DNA of 64,000 nt from Saprospirales bacterium (GTDB lineage Bacteria; Bacteroidota; Bacteroidia; Chitinophagales; Saprospiraceae). Below are positions 9,375 through 19,195 of this stretch, one piece after another. Numbering within the stretch: the stretch's first letter is position 1; every line of letters begins with the position of its first letter. Location: positions 31,422 through 95,421 of the forward strand of contig RECS01000105.1 of the NCBI GenBank assembly GCA_007693915.1, read 5' to 3'. The translations under genes and the position numbers were made by a program. Below the pieces are notes generated by a model. It was given only the letters and a program-made list of their open reading frames with translations, did no database searches and was not told the DNA's origin.

Positions 9375-10184
9375 TTAATAGTTTTTCTGATATGAAAATC
9401 CGGCAGAAGGACTAAATCCCAATGGCTGATGATAGGCTGCTGCTGATTGAATCTGCCATTCTGAAAGATTAAATAGAACTCCAAATGAAACTGAAGAAGG
9501 CGTTGTAATCGTACCTAATATAATAGTGATGGAAGGATGGATATGATAATGGATAGCTGCCTTAAAACCAATATCATAATCTATGTCTTTTACCAATCCC
9601 CCTCCTAAAACTAATTGATCAGATATTCGCCATTCCAGATCAATATTGAAAACCGAGGGCAAAGGACTATCCTCATAGATTTCAAGACCTAGTGGATTGA
9701 CGATATGTACTCCTATGCTAAAACCTGAAAATAGGTCATAGATAAATCCTAGTCTAAAGGACAGTTGATTAGCTTGACCGTAATTACTAATACTCATTTG
9801 ATACCAATCTATTTGAGCACCTAAACTAAAGTCAGGTCCCATTTTCATCCCGTAGGTAAGCCCGATTCGATTTTGTCTGAATTCCTCAATTCCATAAGTA
9901 TTGAAATTAATACCCACTGCTGAAAAATCACCCGCAGGTAATGCGAGGGCAAGACCAACATTGTGGAAGTCTGGTAGTAAAAAAGTTTGTTCTGCATATG
10001 CTGCGGCTGAAAAGCCGCGGACCTCACTAAGGCCTGCCTGATTAGCAAATGAGGACTGTATGTTTTTGTTAGTATAGGACCAGCCGGAAGATGCTCTTCC
10101 ACTAACTGGCATGGATTCAATTTGTGCCATTGCTTCCGCACCTATGAAGAATAAAATTAAGACAAAGGGGATCCCGATTTTCAT
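9375..10184 (-). CDS. Outer-membrane beta-barrel protein (PorV/UPF0164-like)
   Basis: Signal peptide from M at 10184; alternating amphipathic strands; NPLGLEIYED, FSPSAGFSYQKNY terminus. Confidence 0.65.
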   Translation of the reverse strand: MKIGIPFVLILFFIGAEAMAQIESMPVSGRASSGWSYTNKNIQSSFANQAGLSEVRGFSAAAYAEQTFLLPDFHNVGLALALPAGDFSAVGINFNTYGIEEFRQNRIGLTYGMKMGPDFSLGAQIDWYQMSISNYGQANQLSFRLGFIYDLFSGFSIGVHIVNPLGLEIYEDSPLPSVFNIDLEWRISDQLVLGGGLVKDIDYDIGFKAAIHYHIHPSITIILGTITTPSSVSFGVLFNLSEWQIQSAAAYHQPLGFSPSAGFSYQKNY

Positions 10185-10536
10185 TTTATCAAAATACATT
10201 TCAATGCAAAAATAATCCAAAATTTGAAAGTATCAATTAAATGCCATGCATTGGGTTTGGTTTTGCCGTGCAATAAAAGAAGAATTCAATTCCGGGTTTG
10301 AAAGGAATAGGCTGTCAGGACCGGCATCTTTTTTATCCTCACTATAAAAAGTCACATAGTAATTGATAAATCAACCCAAAACTGAGATTTGAATAGATTT
10401 AAAGTGTTGAAAAATAATAAAATATAAAACATTTAAAATTGGTTTATTCAACCTATATTAAATATTTTAACACATTTTACATCTCAAATTTTCCCTCGAT
10501 AAATAATTAGAAGTTTATTGAGTTAAAGCTTTTTAT

Positions 10537-10544
10537 TAGCTTTG
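10537..10544 (+). promoter_or_regulatory. Putative -7 element (TAGCTTTG) for topA
   Basis: TAnnTTTG match ~31 bp before ATG; TTG at 10518-10520 as possible -33. Confidence 0.4.
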
Positions 10545-10575
10545 CGCTCAAATTCATCTTTCAAATTTACCACAT

Positions 10576-13149
10576 ATGGCTAAAAACTTACTTATTGTAG
10601 AATCACCCGCTAAGGCCAAAACCATTGAAAAATATTTAGGAAAGGATTTTAAAGTAAAATCCAGTTTTGGACATATACGAGACCTCGATAAAGGCTCGAA
10701 GGGTGTTGACATTGAGAATAATTTCAAACCTAAATATGTTATTAGTCCGGATAAAGCCAGAGTGGTTAAAGAATTGAAAGGGGAGTTAAAAAAAGTTGAA
10801 AACGTATGGTTGGCCACGGATGAGGACCGCGAAGGAGAGGCCATTTCTTGGCATCTATGTCAAGTATTGGGATTGGATGAGAAAACAACACGCAGGATTG
10901 TTTTTCGTGAAATCACGAAAAATGCTATTCAGAAGGCTGTTCAAAAACCAGGAAACCTCGATCTCAACCTTGTAGAAGCACAACAGGCAAGGAGGATATT
11001 AGATCGATTAGTTGGTTTTGATTTGTCAGGCCTTTTGTGGAAAAAGGTTAAAAATAAATTATCAGCAGGTAGGGTGCAATCTGTAACGGTAAAGCTAGTA
11101 GTTGAAAGGGAAAGAGAAATAAATGATTTTGAGGTAAATAATTTCTATAAACTCGTTGCAATTTTTAATGTTCAGCCGGATAAGGGAGAAGTGGTTCAAC
11201 TGAAGGCTGATTTTTGCAGGAGATTACCCGATGAAAAAACTGCAAGACAGGTCCTTGAAAGCTGCAAAGGGGCGATTTATTCTATAACAGACATAGAGCA
11301 AAAGCCTTTAAAGAGAAGACCGTCTGCTCCTTTTACTACCTCCACTCTTCAACAGGAGGCCAGTCGCAAGCTTGGTTTTGCTGTAAAAAGGACCATGATA
11401 GCTGCTCAACGGTTATATGAATCAGGTCATATAACGTATATGAGAACGGATTCAACTATTTTGAGTGATACTGCCATTAAAGCAGCTGCAGCTGTGGTCC
11501 ATGATCAATTTGGTGCAAAGTATCATCAAGCTAGAAAATTTGCAGGAAAGAAAAAATTAAGTCAGGAGGCTCACGAAGCGATCAGACCATCTTATATGGA
11601 CAAGGAATCTGCGGGTTCGGATCGGGATCAGATGCGTTTGTATGAATTGATTTGGAAGAGAACCATTGCATCGCAAATGGCGGATGCTGAGTTAGAAAAG
11701 ACTACTGTTAAAATTGATATTTCCACTGTGAAGCAAGATTATTTTCAGGCTACAGGGGAAGTTTTGATGTTTGATGGATTTTTAAAGGTATACATGGAAT
11801 CCAGAGATGATGATGATGACGATGAGAAAAGCGGTATTCTGCCTCCGTTAAAATTAGGACAAGAACTTCCACTTCTGCATATGACTGCTACCGAACGCTT
11901 TACCAGACCTCCTGCACGATACACAGAGGCATCACTTGTGAAAAAGCTAGAAGAATTAGGCATTGGTCGCCCATCCACTTATGCACCTACCATCACCAAA
12001 ATCATGGAACCCGATCGCGGTTATGTGATCAAGGACACAAGACCTGGGGTAGAGAGAAAATTCAACGTATTGGTACTCCAGGATAATCAACTTAGCGAAA
12101 AAGTAGATAATGAAACTACAGGTGCTGTCAGTAACCGACTTTTCCCCACAGATATGGGTATGGTAGTAACTGACTTTTTGGACAAGTACTTTAAAGTTGT
12201 CATGGATTATAGCTTTACTGCTGAGATTGAAAAGCAGTTTGATACAATAGCAGATGGTAAGCTTCAGAGAGGGAAAATGCTAAAGGACTTTTATGAGGAT
12301 TTCAATGCTGTTGTCAAAAAAACTGAGGAAGAAGCGGACCGTGAGACAGGAGAGCGAGTATTGGGTACGGATCCCAATACAGGGCATTCCGTTTTAGCTC
12401 GAATTACCAGATATGGACCAGTCATTCAGATAGGCAGCAAGGAAGAAGTAGGGGAGGAAGGTAAACCTAAATTTGCTTCTTTGCGTCATAACCAAAGTAT
12501 TGAGACCATTACTTATGAAGAGGCAATGGAACTATTTAAACTTCCCATGGATCTTGGAGAGTATAAAGATAAACCGGTAAGTATTGGTGTAGGTCGCTTT
12601 GGACCATATGTCAAATGGGGAGATAGTTTTATTTCTTTACCTAAAGGAATTGATCCGCTTACTGTTGATTACGACCAAGCAATACCTATAATTCAGGAAA
12701 AAGAGAGGGCAGACAAACCACTTTTTGAATACAATGGTAAACCTGTAACAAAAGGTAAGGGGCGTTTCGGTCCATTCCTTAAGTGGGATGGGATGTTTAT
12801 TAATATTCCGCGAAAATATGACCCAGAAACGATCAGTCAGGAGGAGTCTGTTGAATTGATAAAAGCTAAGATTGAGAAGGAAAAAAATCGGTACATTCAA
12901 CGATGGGAAGAGGAGAAAATAGCTCTGGAAAATGGTCGTTGGGGACCCTTTATAAGATATGGAAAAAAGTCAGTCAAATTGCCTAAGAAAAAAGATGATT
13001 CAAAGTACACACCTGAGGAAGCAGCTGAATTGACCATAGATCAGGTCAAAAAGTTTATTGAAGCGGAAATCCCGGGGGCCTTTAAGAAAAAAGCTGCTAA
13101 GAAAACAGTGAAAAAGCCTACCAAAAAAGCTACAGCTAAGAAGAAGTAA
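10576..13149 (+). CDS. topA: DNA topoisomerase I (type IA) with Lys-rich C-terminus
   Basis: LLIVESPAKAKTIEKYLG, ATDEDREGEAISWHL, YMRTDS catalytic Tyr; repeated GRFGPYVKWG C-terminal topo repeats. Confidence 0.97.
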   Translation: MAKNLLIVESPAKAKTIEKYLGKDFKVKSSFGHIRDLDKGSKGVDIENNFKPKYVISPDKARVVKELKGELKKVENVWLATDEDREGEAISWHLCQVLGLDEKTTRRIVFREITKNAIQKAVQKPGNLDLNLVEAQQARRILDRLVGFDLSGLLWKKVKNKLSAGRVQSVTVKLVVEREREINDFEVNNFYKLVAIFNVQPDKGEVVQLKADFCRRLPDEKTARQVLESCKGAIYSITDIEQKPLKRRPSAPFTTSTLQQEASRKLGFAVKRTMIAAQRLYESGHITYMRTDSTILSDTAIKAAAAVVHDQFGAKYHQARKFAGKKKLSQEAHEAIRPSYMDKESAGSDRDQMRLYELIWKRTIASQMADAELEKTTVKIDISTVKQDYFQATGEVLMFDGFLKVYMESRDDDDDDEKSGILPPLKLGQELPLLHMTATERFTRPPARYTEASLVKKLEELGIGRPSTYAPTITKIMEPDRGYVIKDTRPGVERKFNVLVLQDNQLSEKVDNETTGAVSNRLFPTDMGMVVTDFLDKYFKVVMDYSFTAEIEKQFDTIADGKLQRGKMLKDFYEDFNAVVKKTEEEADRETGERVLGTDPNTGHSVLARITRYGPVIQIGSKEEVGEEGKPKFASLRHNQSIETITYEEAMELFKLPMDLGEYKDKPVSIGVGRFGPYVKWGDSFISLPKGIDPLTVDYDQAIPIIQEKERADKPLFEYNGKPVTKGKGRFGPFLKWDGMFINIPRKYDPETISQEESVELIKAKIEKEKNRYIQRWEEEKIALENGRWGPFIRYGKKSVKLPKKKDDSKYTPEEAAELTIDQVKKFIEAEIPGAFKKKAAKKTVKKPTKKATAKKK

Positions 13150-13175
13150 TTTATCAAGGTATTGAAGAGAATTAG

Positions 13176-13350
13176 CCCGGATTATTCACAAAATTTCTAC
13201 TGCAAAGCCAAACTGTCAGCTATAATAGAAAATGCTCGAAATTTATTATCCTCAAAATTGGGCTACAATTCCTTCGGATAAAAATTTCTGCGCTTCCCAA
13301 TTCTATTGACATTTTTGCTTTTCGAAACGAAATCTCATTAATAATCCGGG
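13176..13350. repeat. MITE-like intergenic repeat, copy A
   Basis: Bounded by CCCGGATTATT...AATAATCCGGG; flanked by TTAG on both sides (13172-13175, 13351-13354); about 89% identical by hand to the reverse complement of 29001-29176. Confidence 0.85.
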
Positions 13351-13381
13351 TTAGGAAGTCTTGAATTTTGGAAAGAAGTAT

Positions 13382-13413
13382 AAAAAAAAGCCGCTTCATT
13401 GAAGCGGCTTTTT
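13382..13413 (-). terminator. Rho-independent terminator after DUF3276 gene
   Basis: AAAAAAGCCGCTTC-att-GAAGCGGCTTTTTT. Confidence 0.85.
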
Positions 13414-13415
13414 TA

Positions 13416-13802
13416 TTACCAACTCATATCTTCTTTATCGATCGATTCGTCTGAATCGCTAGCTTTGTTTTCATCATCATCCTGAGGTATGTAATTTCCT
13501 TCATCATCGTATCTGTCTGCAAATTCGTTGTAGTCATAATTTGGCATCAAATCATTCTTGATGTGATTAACAACGTCTTCTAGGTTTTCAACAAATCGAT
13601 TGAAATCTTCTTTATAAAGGAATATTTTATGTCTGTTGTAACCATTTCCATCAAAACGTCTGGTGCTCTCAGTTAATGTGATATAGAAATCATCACCCTT
13701 CGTTTGTTTAACATCAAAAAAGTAAGTTCTCTTTTTTCCCGCCCTAACTTTCCTGGAGTAAACTGACTCTTTGTTGTAATTATCTTTTTCCACAATTTTC
13801 AA
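13416..13802 (-). CDS. DUF3276 family protein (PUR-alpha-like nucleic-acid binding)
   Basis: VYSRKVRAGKKRTYFFDVKQTKGDDFYITLTESTRR...KIFLYKEDFNRFVENLEDVVNHIK. Confidence 0.85.
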   Translation of the reverse strand: MKIVEKDNYNKESVYSRKVRAGKKRTYFFDVKQTKGDDFYITLTESTRRFDGNGYNRHKIFLYKEDFNRFVENLEDVVNHIKNDLMPNYDYNEFADRYDDEGNYIPQDDDENKASDSDESIDKEDMSW

Positions 13803-13895
13803 GTTTAATCAAAAAAATATTATCACTGCAAATGTAATAATAAATGGTTAATTATTAAAAAAAAATAAATATTTGTGTTTTTAAACTAACATTCC

Positions 13896-15980
13896 TTAAT
13901 ACTCCAAGACTTCCCGAATTGCGATAGCCACTTTTTCTGCATTTGGAATCATAGTTTTTTCCAGAATTTCATTAAGGGGTATTGCTGGCATATTCTCCGA
14001 TCCTATGGTTTTTACGGGAGCATCAAGGTGTTTAAAGCAATTCTCTTGAATGCGGGCTGCCACACTTTGAGCGAAAGTGTTGTTTACCGGCTCCTCAGTG
14101 ACGACAAGACAGCGATTATTTTTCCGGACAGATTCGTAAATGATACTTTCATCAAGTGGATAAATGGATCTCAGGTCAACAATTTCCACCCTACCATTAA
14201 ATTCTTTAGCGGCATTCATGGCCCAATGCACCCCCATTCCATAAGTGATAATACTAAGCCGGCTATCCTCGATGTTTTTATCTGCCATCTGCACATACCG
14301 CCCTTTACCGATGGGTACTTTATAGTCTCTTGAAGGCTCAATAGTTCTTGCAGCAAGTGTGCCTGGTACTTTTGACCAGTACAAGCCCTTATGTTCCAAA
14401 ATGACTACCGGATTAGGATCTTCATAAGCTGCTTTTATCAATCCCTTCAGATCAGCTCCTGTTGAGGGATAGACCACTTTTATTCCTCTGATATTAGCCA
14501 ATACAGATTCTACACTTGATGAGTGATATGGACCTCCACTGCCATAAGCGCCAATTGGCACACGGAGTATCATGCTTACCGGATATTTTCCATCGGAAAG
14601 AAAACAGGAACGACTGACTTCCGTAAATAATTGATTTAATCCCGGCCAGATGTAATCTGCAAATTGGACCTCGACTATTGGTTTTAGTCCAACTGCCGAC
14701 ATTCCGACCGTGCTACCTACAATAAAAGCCTCTTGTATTGGTGTATTGAAAACCCGCTCATCTCCGAAAGTTTGAGCAAGGGTGGCAGCTTCACGAAATA
14801 CACCACCTAACCTTCCTCCGACGTCCTGACCGTAGAGTAGACATTCTTTGTTATCCTCCATTAACTCTTTTATCGCAAAAAGCGCACAATCCACCATTAC
14901 TTTCTCTTCCCCACCTTCAGGTTCACGCGTTCCCGATTCATCCAATACTGGAGTTTTAGCAAAATCATGAGTGAACAAATCCTCAGGCTGCGGATCGGGA
15001 GCATGTAAAGCTTTTTCGTAATCTGCTGCAACCTTTTCTTTCGCTTCATTTTCTAGAGAGAGAAGGTCTTCTTCACTTACTCCAATTTCGTTTAAAAAGC
15101 TCCTTAGTTTAGGCCAAGGGTCTCTACTTTTATGTTCTTCTAGATCATCTCTATACCACTCTTTGCGCACTCCTGAAGTGTGATGATTTAGTAGGGGAAC
15201 TTTAGCATGTAGTAAAAAAGGTCTTCTTTCTTGCCTGATGATGCTTAGAATTTCTTTTATTTCTTGGTAACACGCCAAAAAGTCAGTACCATCTATGGTC
15301 CTTGCTTCCATTCCTTTGAAACCACTGGCAAATTCGTAGGCATCCTGTGCTCTCGTTTCTGCTGCGTTGGCTGATATATCCCATTCATTATCCTGTACAA
15401 GGTAAAGTATTGGCAGTTGTCTCAAAGCTGCCATCTGAAAAGCTTCAGATACCTCACCCTCGGTTACGGATGCGTCACCAAGTGAACAAACCGCAACAGC
15501 TTTTTCAGTCATTTCGGGATCAATGAGGCCGACCTGTTCCTGATATTGAAGTCCTAATGCAACGCCCGTAGTCGGAATCGCTTGCATCCCGGTAGCGGAA
15601 GATTGGTGGGGTATTTTGGGCATATCATCGCGCTTTAGAGAGGGATGGGAATAATAGGTTCTCCCTCCGGAAAACGGATCATCTTTCTTGGCAAGCAATT
15701 GTAGCATCAATTCCCGTGGCTCCATTCCAATGCCGAGTAAGATACTTTCATCTCTATAATAAGGTGATACGAAATCCTGTGGTAGCAACTGCATCCCCAG
15801 CGCCAGCTGAATAGCTTCATGTCCGCGTGAAGTGGCGTGCACATATTTAGAAACTACTTTAAAATTTTCTTCGTAAAGCTCCGTCATGGATTTAGCTGTG
15901 CACATAAGTTTATACGCATGTAATAGTGTATCGAGACTTACTTGTTCCTTTTTGTTGGCAGATTTTACTGTATCAGGCAT
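13896..15980 (-). CDS. 2-oxoacid (branched-chain type) dehydrogenase E1, alpha-beta fusion
   Basis: N-terminal TPP-binding E1-alpha (GDASVTEGEVSEAFQMAAL) fused to transketolase-like E1-beta (LYGQDVGGRLGGVFREAATLAQTFG..RVFNTPIQEAFIVG). Confidence 0.92.
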   Translation of the reverse strand: MPDTVKSANKKEQVSLDTLLHAYKLMCTAKSMTELYEENFKVVSKYVHATSRGHEAIQLALGMQLLPQDFVSPYYRDESILLGIGMEPRELMLQLLAKKDDPFSGGRTYYSHPSLKRDDMPKIPHQSSATGMQAIPTTGVALGLQYQEQVGLIDPEMTEKAVAVCSLGDASVTEGEVSEAFQMAALRQLPILYLVQDNEWDISANAAETRAQDAYEFASGFKGMEARTIDGTDFLACYQEIKEILSIIRQERRPFLLHAKVPLLNHHTSGVRKEWYRDDLEEHKSRDPWPKLRSFLNEIGVSEEDLLSLENEAKEKVAADYEKALHAPDPQPEDLFTHDFAKTPVLDESGTREPEGGEEKVMVDCALFAIKELMEDNKECLLYGQDVGGRLGGVFREAATLAQTFGDERVFNTPIQEAFIVGSTVGMSAVGLKPIVEVQFADYIWPGLNQLFTEVSRSCFLSDGKYPVSMILRVPIGAYGSGGPYHSSSVESVLANIRGIKVVYPSTGADLKGLIKAAYEDPNPVVILEHKGLYWSKVPGTLAARTIEPSRDYKVPIGKGRYVQMADKNIEDSRLSIITYGMGVHWAMNAAKEFNGRVEIVDLRSIYPLDESIIYESVRKNNRCLVVTEEPVNNTFAQSVAARIQENCFKHLDAPVKTIGSENMPAIPLNEILEKTMIPNAEKVAIAIREVLEY

Positions 15981-15984
15981 GAAT

Positions 15985-16764
15985 TTAATTTTTTCGGTTT
16001 TTAAATGCAGCTATTGTTTTTTTGGAAAAATCGGATAAAATGAGTTGACCACTCATTGTTGCCCTTTCCTCAAGTAATTCTCCCCAGTTTTCAGTTCCTT
16101 CCCAGAAAACCTTTTTTAATTTATTCAATGCTTCAGGATTGTAAGATGTTAACTCTTCGATTATGTTATTGATATGCGTATCTAGATCTTCCGTTTTTTC
16201 AAAAATTTCTGAGTACAAGCCTTTTTCTTTTGCATATTGGGCAGTTTGCCATTGATTTGGACTTAATGCCAAAGTTGAAAAAGCAGACATACCTGTTTTT
16301 CTCGCTACAGCAGGACCGATGACAAAGGGACCGATGCCGACGGCAAGTTCGCTTAAACGAATAGATGCGAATTTAGTGGCAAAACAATAGTCAGTAGCGG
16401 AAAGCAACCCCACTCCACCTCCTACAGCTTTTCCCTGCACTCTTCCAATTACTAATTTCCCACAAGTTCTAATGGCATTGATGACGTTAGCAAATCCCAT
16501 AAAAAACTTTTTCCCTGTAACACCATCTTCAATAGCTATCAATTCATCAAAGCTGGCTCCCGCACAAAATGTCCTATTTCCAGCACTTTTTAACAAAATC
16601 AGCACGGTGCCCGGATTCTTGCCTGCATCCAGAATCTGATGACTAAGTTCACTTAATAAGTTTCCCGGAAGTGAATTATGTGAAGGGTGATAAAATTCAA
16701 TCTCAGCTGCAACTCCAAATTGTGTTGTTTTTACGTAGCCTGTACTTTTGATATCTTTACTCAT
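15985..16764 (-). CDS. Enoyl-CoA hydratase/isomerase family protein
   Basis: NRTFCAGASFDEL, GRVQGKAVGGGVGLLSATDYCFA crotonase motifs. Confidence 0.9.
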   Translation of the reverse strand: MSKDIKSTGYVKTTQFGVAAEIEFYHPSHNSLPGNLLSELSHQILDAGKNPGTVLILLKSAGNRTFCAGASFDELIAIEDGVTGKKFFMGFANVINAIRTCGKLVIGRVQGKAVGGGVGLLSATDYCFATKFASIRLSELAVGIGPFVIGPAVARKTGMSAFSTLALSPNQWQTAQYAKEKGLYSEIFEKTEDLDTHINNIIEELTSYNPEALNKLKKVFWEGTENWGELLEERATMSGQLILSDFSKKTIAAFKNRKN

Positions 16765-16776
16765 TCTGTTATTTTA

Positions 16777-18828
16777 TTATTGACTTTGATCCAGTTTTTT
16801 GACCATGGTTAAAATTGTCGCAATGGCGACTGTTTCTCCGGTTTCGTCATAAACATCAACCAGGTATTTTACGATTCCCTTAGCAATGTCGTCTTCACTT
16901 CTTTTCTCCTGATCTACTTTTTCTTTTACAGTTAATCGCACACCAATAGTGGCGCCTGCATATACAGGTTTGGTGAATCTACATTCCTCTAGTCCATAAT
17001 TAAGTAATACAGGTCCCTTTGCAGCATCCACAAATAAACCTGCTGCGGCAGAAAGTATAAAATATCCGTGAGCAACTCTTTTTTCAAAAATAGTACCATC
17101 CAGAGAGGTCTCGTCGGTATGCGCATAAAAGTGATCCCAACTGACATTGCCAAAATTAACTATGTCTGCCTCGGTTATGGTGCGCTTGTGAGTGATGACC
17201 GTTTCGCCAACTTCCAGTTCTTCAAAATGCTTTCTGAACAGGTGTTGACCAGGGTCTTTGTATTTTCCACCTACCTGATATTGTTGCGTAATTTCGGAAA
17301 GGGTAGTGGGTGACCCCTGAATAGCGCATCTTTGCATATAGTGTTTTACTCCACGCACTCCACCCATTTCTTCACCTCCACCGGCGCGACCCGGACCTCC
17401 GTGAACAAGAAGCGGCATAGGCGATCCATGCCCGGTACTTTCTTTAGCGCAATCCCGATTTAAAATAAGAATTCTCCCGTGATGAGATGCAGATCCAAGA
17501 GTGTATTCTCTTGCAATATTATTATCGTAGGTGGCAATTGAACTGACAAGCGAACCTTTCCCCATTTTAGCCAATTGTATGGCTTCATCCAGATTTTTAT
17601 AAGGAATGATCGTGCTCACTGGTCCAAAAGCTTCCACTTCGTGCACCGCTGTATTTTCAAAAGGTTTTTCCTCAATAAGTAAGACGGGAGAGATAAAAGC
17701 GCCTTTTTCTAGGTCACCACCCAATACCTTCAGGATTCCATTGTCACCGTAAACAACCTTAGCAGTTTTTCGCAATTCTGCAATTCTCTCTTGAACTTCT
17801 TTTACCTGTTCCTTTCCGGCGAGGGCTCCCATTCTAACACCTTCTACTCTTGGATCTCCAATAGTTGTTTTTTGTAACTGAGCACTCAATTGAAGCTGAA
17901 CTTCTTCCACCCATTTTTCTGGTACAATAATTCTCCTAATGGCAGTACATTTTTGTCCGCATTTAACGGTCATTTCTTTTCTTACCTCCTTAATGAAAAG
18001 GTCAAATTCAGCTGTGCCCGGAGCAGCATCAAGACCTAGTATTGAACTATTAAGCGAATCAGCCTCCATATTAAAAGGGACTGCCTCAGAAATGATGCGT
18101 GGATGAGATTTAAGCATCCGACCGGTATCTGCTGAACCGGTAAAAGTTACTACATCTTGTGATTCAACACTGTCGAGTAGTGTTCTTGCCGAACCACATA
18201 TGAGTTGTAGAGCGCCTTCCGGAAGTATTTTTGATTTAATGATATCCCTCACCATCGCTTCAGTAAGATATGAAGTAAGTGTTGCAGGCTTAACTACCGC
18301 GGGTACACCGGCGAGTAGATTAACTGCAATCTTTTCCAACATACCCCAAATGGGGAAGTTAAAAGCATTGATGTGTACAGCTACCCCCTCTTTAGGAACC
18401 ATAATGTGATGTCCGATAAAAGTATTTCCCTTGGATAGAGGGGCATGTTCTCCATCAATATAATAGGGTTGGTCAGGGAATTTTTTTCTCAAAGAGGCAT
18501 TGGCGAAAAGATTTCCGATTCCACCTTCAATATCAATCCAACTATCTATTTTGGTAGCCCCAGTTTGATAGGATACAGTATAGTACTTATCTTTCATTGA
18601 AAAAAGGTGGAGTGCAAGAGCTTTGATCATCCTTCCTCTTTCCTGAAAAGTCATTTTTCTCAGGGCGGGGTTTCCTTTTTTTCTACTGTAATCTAGCACC
18701 TGACCGAAGTCAATGCCTTCAGTAGAAGCATAACTAATGAGTTGTCCATTGGAAGCATCCACAAGAGGTGTACCATCGCCTGCGCCTTCCGTCCATTGTC
18801 CTAAAATGTAATTACCGACTTTATTCAT
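16777..18828 (-). CDS. paaZ: PaaZ-type bifunctional aldehyde dehydrogenase / MaoC-like oxepin-CoA hydrolase
   Basis: ALDH domain (FTGSADTGRMLKSHP, NMEADSLNSSILG, VKCGQKCTAIRRIIVP) plus C-terminal MaoC hot-dog domain (FGNVSWDHFYAHTDE). Confidence 0.93.
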   Translation of the reverse strand: MNKVGNYILGQWTEGAGDGTPLVDASNGQLISYASTEGIDFGQVLDYSRKKGNPALRKMTFQERGRMIKALALHLFSMKDKYYTVSYQTGATKIDSWIDIEGGIGNLFANASLRKKFPDQPYYIDGEHAPLSKGNTFIGHHIMVPKEGVAVHINAFNFPIWGMLEKIAVNLLAGVPAVVKPATLTSYLTEAMVRDIIKSKILPEGALQLICGSARTLLDSVESQDVVTFTGSADTGRMLKSHPRIISEAVPFNMEADSLNSSILGLDAAPGTAEFDLFIKEVRKEMTVKCGQKCTAIRRIIVPEKWVEEVQLQLSAQLQKTTIGDPRVEGVRMGALAGKEQVKEVQERIAELRKTAKVVYGDNGILKVLGGDLEKGAFISPVLLIEEKPFENTAVHEVEAFGPVSTIIPYKNLDEAIQLAKMGKGSLVSSIATYDNNIAREYTLGSASHHGRILILNRDCAKESTGHGSPMPLLVHGGPGRAGGGEEMGGVRGVKHYMQRCAIQGSPTTLSEITQQYQVGGKYKDPGQHLFRKHFEELEVGETVITHKRTITEADIVNFGNVSWDHFYAHTDETSLDGTIFEKRVAHGYFILSAAAGLFVDAAKGPVLLNYGLEECRFTKPVYAGATIGVRLTVKEKVDQEKRSEDDIAKGIVKYLVDVYDETGETVAIATILTMVKKLDQSQ

Positions 18829-19195
18829 TTGGGTAGTTATTTTTAAATTGTTATCCTAATAAAATGGGAAATTCAAATGAGAGTTCAAAAGTACGAATTT
18901 GATATGAGTTGAACAAATATTCCTACATTCAAAGCCTAGATAAAAGTGATTACAAATTCAGGGGAAAAGTATCCCAAAAATGGATTAACACTCATTGCTA
19001 TGTTGCGGCATTAATTGTTTTTGCGAATCCATCATCTCTCAAACCATGTTAATCCAAATAGGGACGAAAATATGGCTAAAGGTTATTTTGTTTTAAAATG
19101 AAATTTTCCTCAAACTTCAAGTCAAAAAAGCTTTACAAACTTTAAAGATCTCTTTAACTCTTTAGCTCAGGACATCGCTATATAAACTCAAAATC

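Noticed and set aside
11805-11826. GATGAT tandem repeat in topA
   Set aside because: Encodes an Asp-rich loop (RDDDDDDE) in topoisomerase I; simple codon repeat, no evidence of phase variation
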